From assembly GCA_023078685.1 (NCBI GenBank), contig JALGAS010000010.1, positions 186,001-250,000 of the forward strand: a DNA stretch of 64,000 nt, in the 5' to 3' direction. Made by a program: the position numbers and the translations under genes. This stretch comes from Neopestalotiopsis rosae (taxonomy: Eukaryota; Ascomycota; Sordariomycetes; Amphisphaeriales; Sporocadaceae). The first letter of the stretch is position 1. Each line of letters starts with the position of its first letter. The notes below the pieces were generated by a model. That model made no database searches. It was not told the DNA's origin and saw only the letters and a list, made by a program, of their open reading frames with translations. Below are positions 57,631 to 64,000 of this stretch, one piece after another.

Positions 57631-60600
57631 CGAGTAAAGAAAAAGAAAAGAAAAAGAAAAATACAACAAAGCCTACCAGAGACGCGTTGACGGGCTGCGA
57701 CAAGGAAACGGCTTGTTAATATGTTGCAACAATGGCAGACATCTGATGCAACGCGGCGTCCGATGAGACCGTTTGGCAATAACACGGGTGGCCGAGCCCA
57801 GACTTTGATCTGGCGGTGCCGATATGGGCAGGCTCTCTTGTTATGAGTCCGGTCTGGGGCATTGGGCAGAAAAAGCGCATCCCTGTAGGTTTCCGTGATA
57901 AATGGATGACCCTGCCATTCATAGTGGCTTCGGGTTCGCTAATATGGACATTATCGCCAAGACATGTACGTACTATGTAGATGCGTAAAACGCAGGACTC
58001 GGGAGGGTTCCGTTGCCGGTGTGAGACGCATTTTTGCCTGTTTATGCTTGACGGGTAACCCTCGACTTCTTTTCTCGACCCGCGACAACATGTGATCTAC
58101 CCTGGTCCTGGGTCCTGGGCCCTAGGTGCTCCGTACCAGCTTTGACGCGATCGTGGTTCTCGAACAACAACCTTGAGGAGGGCAGCGAGCACCTTTGGAC
58201 GATACCGGGGAGTCGGCCCACGTTCGCGAACTCGGGAGCTACCGTACAATGTGACGGGAAGTGCTAATTCCATGCAGAGATCATGTTGTAAAGGATCATA
58301 ATCCCCTACCCCGACCCCTTGCAAGAGAGCGCCCTTGCATATGAACTGCCACACCACATGCATTGTGCTAGGGTACTGGGCCGTAGGGAGTAGTATCAGG
58401 ACAGGTGAGGAGGCGTTTTCTCCCCCAAATCTAGTGTCATGTCAACTTGGGGTAGAGCCAAGCCATCATCTCTCGGTCGCACTGGTCACGATGACCAAAA
58501 AGATATTGACAAAACTCTTGAAGAAAGCTGATATGTCTGAGCGCAACAGCGAGATCCATCGACCAGTGGGGTGGTTCACGGATTATAGCCAAGACTATCC
58601 CGCAACGGGTATCGAGTGGCAGGCAACCTTGCTGCCGCAGTGGAGAGCTGCCCCATCAGTTCACGTCGTCGAGACCTTAGACTGTGACAGTATGCGGAGA
58701 TTCAACGACAAGAGGACTGGCGAGCAATATAAACCACCGGGGGGCGTCGAGGTCGGCGAATGATGAAGTCCATATCGAGGAGTTGTCCGCCGGAGCCAGC
58801 AGGGTCAATAAGCCCCATTACCCCAATGGCTTTTGTCCAGGCATTTCATCCTAATCATCGAGGCAGAGAGGGCTGATGAGATCAAAGGTTGGCCTGCTGT
58901 TTCACACTAAACTCAATGAATCTCGCGGCTAAGCTTCAGAGTTATGTAACTTGTACCCAGCCGTGCATGTATTGATGCATGCATGCAAGCGTCCGGGTAA
59001 TAGGTAGGTAGTATCTCGATCCACCACCCTCTTTGTCGTTGCAATTGATGGAGCCATCGCAGAGAATGACAGCGCCGATCCTCTACCTGGAACCTGGTAC
59101 TAGGGCATTGTTGTCTTCCTCTAGTATAGATACGGCCTGAATCCATGACGATGACACCAGAGACTATGAACCGCGGCCGATGAAACACATTGGAGCTGCG
59201 CGCACCCGTTCAGGCACATGTGCGCTGTCGGTGCGAATGGAAATTAGCAGCAGCAGCAACAGCCGCAACAGAAGAAGACTTGCTGATAGCTAGTTTCGCT
59301 TCGCTAGACCTATGCGGCTAAAGACCCTTTGGCTTCAGCCGTGGTCGCGTGCATTCAGACGAATGTTCTGAATTGGACTATATCCTTTTGTAGAAGTTGC
59401 CCGAATTAGCACATCTTAATTGCATCGGCGCAATAAGACAGAATTGGGGTGTCTGGCTGGTGTGTGACTCTTGGTAGCCGACTGTGACAGCGGCCCAGCA
59501 GTCAGGGTCGGCTACTCAGCTCATTAGTGTAGTTACGAACCGACCTCGGCTCGCAAGCCAGCTAATATAGAAACAGATGTTCTAGAATTCCCACAAGACC
59601 CAATCAAACCAATGATGGCGCGTTGCCTGTGCATCGGCGAATTATGGGCAATCCTGCATATGATGATAAACCAAAGGAGCAACGCGTCCGGAATTGATGA
59701 ATAGATAGCACGTCACTTACTTTGTGCCACCAGCACATACCTTTTGCTGCTTCCAGACAGCAGCATAATCAAGCCCCCAATAGCCCCCTTGTCAGTAAAA
59801 TGCAGCCATAGACCACCATAACGCTTGCCATGAGCAGCCCCCACGGATCGCTCGGCGCTACACTGTCATCTCTCGTTCCCCAGAATTCACGTCCCAAGTA
59901 GGTGAATTCCAGTCATGATCACTGAAAGAGATGATCAATATTGCTGTCTTGCTATGTGGCTGTTTTCATAGCTCTCATCTTTTTCTCCTTGAATTATCGG
60001 TATTCTCCCCAGAAAATGCATTGAAGAATTTGTGTCCAAGTGACATCGGCTTAAAACGGAGATATTGAATCAAAATTTCGAATGAGTGAACGTTGTTGTC
60101 GGTGTTGACGGGCAAATAGTAAGGAGAACCAAGAGAAAAGAAAAAGAAGGTTCCGGGAGAGTGGGAAATTGGTGTGGTGGATTGATTGCAGTCAGTTTGG
60201 TACATCGACTTCACACATGTCGCGCCTTCAATGTTTGACAAAAAGTTGGATTCTTGCGCCCGTTGTTCCTGCCCTGTTGATGAGAAGCTCTGGGATTTTT
60301 GTACCTGCTTCGGCTGTAGCCAGAGGCAAGATTTCTTGCTTCTTGATCGCCCCTTCCAACGGTCTATAGCCCAGTGAAGGAAGATGACTACCTCCCTTAG
60401 CTGATCTAACATACAACCTACAACTTCTTCGTTGACTCAGTGCTCTAAGGTCAAATTGTCACTGATTCATCTTGATGCTTTCTATATAAACAACCCGCTA
60501 TCGGACGATCACGACACGTTAGCCATTACTCCAAAATCTCGACCTTTTCGTAACCCGATTTCCGCGAAGCACTTCAACTGCAGCAAAGGGCTATAAACTT

Positions 60601-61239
60601 CGGCGGCACGATGACATGTCTCATTGATGATATTCTTCAGTATGCTCTCTCTCAAGGTATATCTGGCTGACATCTTCCACATTTCTATATCAGCCAGTAG
60701 GAACCCATTGAATCAGTGTCCTTGATGCAGCCTCGCCGTATGGGCGGTTGATAGGCACGCGGAAGGCCTATCAAATCCCTTTCAGGTTACTCACAATAGG
60801 TCACATAGCTGCGAATTCGTTCCCCGAGACAACATGTACGACCAGCGTAGCCTCATGATCTATGTCTCTCGTTGCTTGCTTTTGTTTCTCGTGTTTATTG
60901 CTTACTCTGCAGCTTATGCTCCTCCTGCAGATTCGACTGTAGGACTATCTTGCCTTTTAATTTCTGCCTAACAACTTCCCCAGAATTTCACCCAATTCTT
61001 ATGGCATCAAATATCCAATTTCTTTGTTTCGGTTTTTCCACGAAAAAATACGCGGAGGGAGGGTAAATTGAGTTTTAAATTTCGGATTTCTGGAAGGCCT
61101 ATTTCTTTTAATGATATGCGCTTACATTCACGACGGGCGATCTTCCAGAGACTTTGGCCTTGATCGTAATCATCAATCAACCCTCGCCAGTATATGACCA
61201 TATTCATGCTCAGATTAGACTGAAGTGGTTATTAGCAAT
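57631..61239. other. Gene-poor 3.6-kb divergent spacer
   Basis: The largest gap. Frames at 58341-58763 (plus) and 59975-60412 (minus) match nothing I know. Triplet and short tandem repeats occur near 58975-59010 (ATGCATGCATGC, TAGGTAGGTAG) and 59246-59272 (GCAGCAGCAGCAACAG). TATATAAA at 60483-60490 is followed by an ATG at 60611 that opens only 19 codons. Confidence 0.45.
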
Positions 61240-62213
61240 ATGGCCGTTTCCACTTCAACATCAGCGGTAACGCAAGCTGAATTCAACCTTGGGCCCCTGA
61301 CAACCCAGTTTGTTGCGCCCAGCTACTGCCAGGAAGTGATTGCCAAATGCGATGACTGCCCATCTGGCTGGCTGGCTCAAAAATGCGACGGTGGAGGTCA
61401 CAAAAGCCAAGAAGACGATTCGGCCTGTTGGCCGCCTACCGCGACATATGCTAGATCAGCGACTCAGCCATTCCTCGGCTGGGGCTTCTACTCACCAGGC
61501 ACCATTTGCCCCAGCGGATACACGCCTAGCTGTTCGAGCACTGCTGGACAGGATGAGCTCCAAGCACTTTACTTCCAATTTGGTTTGGCTTCTCTAGAAA
61601 CTGCTGTCGGATGCTGTCCCACGTATGTCTTCTCGCGTCGAATTTCCTGATGGGAAACTCTATGATGCTTACGGAACATGTACAGGGGCTTCGCTTGCGC
61701 CCACGCCTGGGACTTGTCCACACAAACTTGTGTGCCGCTACATTTAGTTCAACATCGATCCGTACTGGGTCTTGCAATGGCCGAGGAGATGTCAGCATTG
61801 CTTACATGTACAAGACGTTACCTTTCACCATTAACACCACTGTGAGCTTGGCCGATGGTGACAGTGTCTCCAGCTCTGTTATTGACAAATACACCGTTTA
61901 CGCCCCCTTAATTCAGCTCGTACATAAATCGTCAGATTTGACAGATACTTCATCTTTATCTCCCACTACTTTGTCGACTCACACGGAGGAACCCTCGCCT
62001 CAGTGTAGCAGGAATCAATTATCAACCGGTGTGGCCGTTGCTATTGGCATTGGGGGAACTGCTGCGTTCATCGTACTTCTTCTCCTGGCCTACTTTGCGT
62101 GGAGGCGGAAGCAAAGGAAGAACACGGACAGCGCAGCACATCCAAACCCAGCGCCAAAGTCTAGCTCTAATGCTGAGGCCATTGTGTCCACAGACTTCAA
62201 TCTGACATACTAG
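61240..62213 (+). pseudogene. Cys-rich single-span membrane protein with an apparent frameshift
   Basis: Exon 1 (61240-61622) and the start of exon 2 (from 61686) read in one frame as a Cys-rich fungal ectodomain: PLTTQFVAPSYC, PGTICPSGYTPSCSS, then ETAVGCCPT joined to GFACAHAWDLSTQTCVP. That frame then loses family character and stops near 61843. The shifted frame takes over at about 61740 with SIRTGSCNGRG, YAPLIQLVHKSSDLTD, a membrane helix (AVAIGIGGTAAFIVLLLLAYFAW) and a basic cytosolic tail, ending at 62213. No splice pair I can find links the two. It is either a real inactivating indel, a base-call error, or an unseen intron. The gene has no clear signal peptide. Function is unknown. Confidence 0.6.
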
Positions 62214-62855
62214 GAGCTCTCTGGTCAGGCGCGTTCCGAGCTCTCTGCACACGAACCCGGGCCGCGAGAACTTTCCAGCGATCCTCAACCGATAGAGCTC
62301 GCAAATTTGCTACAAAATCAGCCAAGTCGCACCTAAGCATGTAGGTGGCTTCAAGTCGGCGTTGGTGTGAGGTACGTCTGCACAATATTGCCGGAATATC
62401 GATTATCTCGGCCACCATAACCTTCGTCGTGCCGTGCATCATTTCCGGACGATATCGACAAACCATATTATCAACGACACCACAGCAGGTGCGAATAGAC
62501 TGACAAAGTGATTATATTCACTTGACTATGAAGAAAATTTACACGGTTGGCATGTGTTTTCATGATCTTGACTTCCGCTTCCGAATCCCGTCCTTCCGCT
62601 GATTGGGTAGCGGCCGATCCGCTCCGGCCGACTAGGGCCCCGCACAACTCCGTGTGGATAGTTTTGAATTCTACATGAACTTTTAGGAATGCAAGTCACC
62701 CAATTGAACAAACTTTGAGGAGATCTATGACCTGTTTAGAAAAAATAAAGCCTCTTATCGGCAATTTCCAAACTTTTCCCATATTTATCTTACTTCTTTA
62801 TTCATTGTATTATATCATCTGTCACGTATATAGAGCACGGCGCATCGGTAAAATC
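62214..62855. other. Spacer, Cys-rich gene 3' side and kynurenine formamidase promoter
   Basis: These 642 bp contain no supported gene. The last 150 bp before the formamidase start are AT-rich, with TATTTATCTT near 62781 and TATATA near 62826. Confidence 0.5.
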
Positions 62856-63816
62856 ATGTCGCTATCACTCACTTATGAGGCCCACCGTTTCGGAAAGGAC
62901 CATGAGCTGCAAAGGGTAGGCGTCTGGACATCGCCAGACACGGAAACGCAGAGCAAAGAACCTTGGATCATGTAAGCACCTGCTTTTACCATGACAACTT
63001 CACGCCCCCGAATTTTAACTTTTCGCACTCAGATATATCCACGGTGGTGCATGGAGGGATTTTCGTATCGACCACAAGACCTTTGGCCCTACCATTGAGG
63101 CCATCCTATCAGCCTCACAAAAGGCGACAACAGATGACGCAAGCGCCCCATCATCGTCTCCCGTCTTTGCCGGCATCGCCTCGGTAGACTACCGGCTCAG
63201 CCCGCACCCCAGCTTCCCCCAGGACCCGGCCACCACGCCCGCCGACCAGTACCGCGACGCCCGGCACCCCGACCACCTGCGCGACGTGTGGTCGGCGCTG
63301 GCCTTTCTGCAGAGCCGGTACGGCTTTGGCAGCAACTATGTGCTAGTGGGCCACTCGGCGGGCGCCACGCTCGCGCTGCAGCTGCTCATGGGCGCCACGG
63401 CGCTCTGGGGCGCGGCACCCCCGGCGGACGTGGCACTGCCCCGGGCCATTGTCGGCCTCGAAGGTATCTATGATTTGCAAGGGCTGGTGGACCGGCTGGG
63501 CCCGGCGTACGGTGAGCTCTTTGAGGGCGCGTTTGGCGGGCCCGAGAACTGGGCCGACGTCTCGCCCCTGCGGTTCCGGGGGAGCTTTTCTGAGGGCTGG
63601 AAGGCGGGCGAGCTGGTGGTCTTGGGCTGGGGCCCGCAGGACGAGCTCATTGATGAGCCCGAGATTGATGGCATGGCGAAGCGCCTCGAGAAGGAGGAGG
63701 ACAAGGTGCGAACGATTGTGCTCAAGGATCTCGAGGGGACGCATGATGGTATGTGGGAGGATGGACGGCCTTTTGCCAAGGTGGTACTCAAGACTTTGGC
63801 TGAACTGAAGAGGTAA
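62856..63816 (+). CDS. BNA7: Kynurenine formamidase (arylformamidase, Bna7-like)
   Basis: Alpha/beta hydrolase that turns N-formylkynurenine into kynurenine in tryptophan breakdown and NAD synthesis. Exons 62856-62971 and 63033-63816 give 299 residues. The oxyanion motif HGGAW starts at residue 42 and is created by the splice join (WIM becomes I-YIHGGAWRD). The nucleophile is S147 in GHSAG; the acid is probably D242 (QDELID) and the base H276 (GTHDGMW). SVDYRLSPHP precedes the nucleophile, as in the family. Exon 2 is much more GC-rich than exon 1, so several shadow frames appear there. Confidence 0.92.
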
Positions 63817-64000
63817 GGAATAGATGGGAGTGGGATTATCTTGAGGTGTAGAACATCATACACATTTCTTGTAAGCATGCAGCCTTAGATGGGATAAAAT
63901 AGTCACGTTCATGCACCAAAATATCATATCAGGTAGAATTTATATTAAGATCACGACTTTTAAGCTGTATCAAATAAGCTGTCGACCGCGTCAATGACTT
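63817..64000. other. 3' flank of kynurenine formamidase gene to window end
   Basis: These 184 bp are AT-rich 3' flank with no gene visible. Confidence 0.5.

Noticed and set aside
58341..58763. Plus-strand 140-codon frame in the long spacer
   Set aside because: Polar sequence with no family resemblance, no splice-linked neighbours and no clear promoter.
59975..60412. Minus-strand 145-codon frame
   Set aside because: Begins at a true ATG, but low-complexity Ser/Gln/Phe runs and no domain; overlapping frames exist on the other strand.
1..64000. Secondary-metabolite gene cluster
   Set aside because: There is no polyketide synthase, peptide synthetase, terpene cyclase or P450; the transporter and oxidase alone do not make a cluster.
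1..64000. Telomere repeats, CRISPR arrays or intact transposons
   Set aside because: No TTAGGG array, no spaced repeats and no transposase or reverse transcriptase frame was seen.

Overview
The window comes from a filamentous ascomycete nuclear genome, most likely a Sordariomycete and probably Hypocreales. The signs are short introns (about 50-100 nt) with GT-AG ends, no operons, fungal-only families (DUF3431, fungal rhodopsin-domain proteins, WSC plus DUF1996 proteins, Cut12), and fungal-type MGM1, CWC2, GCN2 and POT1. The order is a placement from gene content, not a measured one. No tRNA, rRNA, CRISPR array, intact transposon or virus-derived gene was recognised.

Layout, left to right. 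1-2817: MGM1, mitochondrial fusion dynamin (minus, cut by the window edge). 3995-4576: small NTF2/SnoaL-like protein (minus). 5397-6758: DRG1/RBG1 GTPase (plus, five exons, four tiny). 7127-7584: SPO12-like mitotic exit protein (minus, three exons). 8338-9810: acyl-CoA dehydrogenase ending in a peroxisomal SRL tripeptide (minus). 10546-11715: CWC2 splicing factor (plus). 11877-12836: UreF urease accessory protein (minus). 13075-15303: Cut12 spindle pole body protein (minus). 16203-21335: GCN2 eIF2-alpha kinase (plus, five exons). 22660-24783: secreted DUF1996 protein with three WSC domains (plus). 26527-28584: MFS sugar transporter (plus, seven exons). 29880-31772: uncharacterised 590-residue membrane protein (plus). 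31990-32323: relic of an SNF2-like helicase. 33261-35788: secreted copper amine oxidase with a GC-AG intron (plus). 36835-38840: importin alpha (minus). 40769-42867: POT1 telomere end-binding protein (plus). 43366-44574: DUF3431 protein (minus). 46126-49760: Scc3/STAG cohesin subunit (minus). 50709-51695: UreD urease accessory protein (plus). 52668-54295: RNA polymerase III subunit RPC4 (plus). 56189-57630: seven-helix rhodopsin-domain protein (minus). 61240-62213: Cys-rich single-span membrane protein with a reading-frame break. 62856-63816: kynurenine formamidase (plus).

Most of the window is conserved housekeeping sequence: chromosome and spindle biology (SPO12, Cut12, Scc3, POT1, importin alpha), RNA metabolism (CWC2, RPC4), translation control (GCN2, DRG1) and nitrogen metabolism (UreD, UreF, amine oxidase, kynurenine formamidase). 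UreD and UreF act together in nickel loading of urease, but they lie about 38 kb apart and are not a cluster. Two stretches look accessory: 28.6-33.2 kb (orphan membrane protein, helicase relic, AT-rich tract) and 54.3-62.2 kb (long gene-poor spacers, rhodopsin-type protein, frame-broken Cys-rich protein).

I found no convincing new multi-gene system. The best leads are the 590-residue orphan, the broken Cys-rich gene, the GC-AG intron, the DRG1 micro-exon cluster and a 19-bp direct repeat with an inverted core at 36.4 kb. Exon limits were set by hand from splice signals, frame continuity and remembered family alignments; none was tested against RNA or a database.
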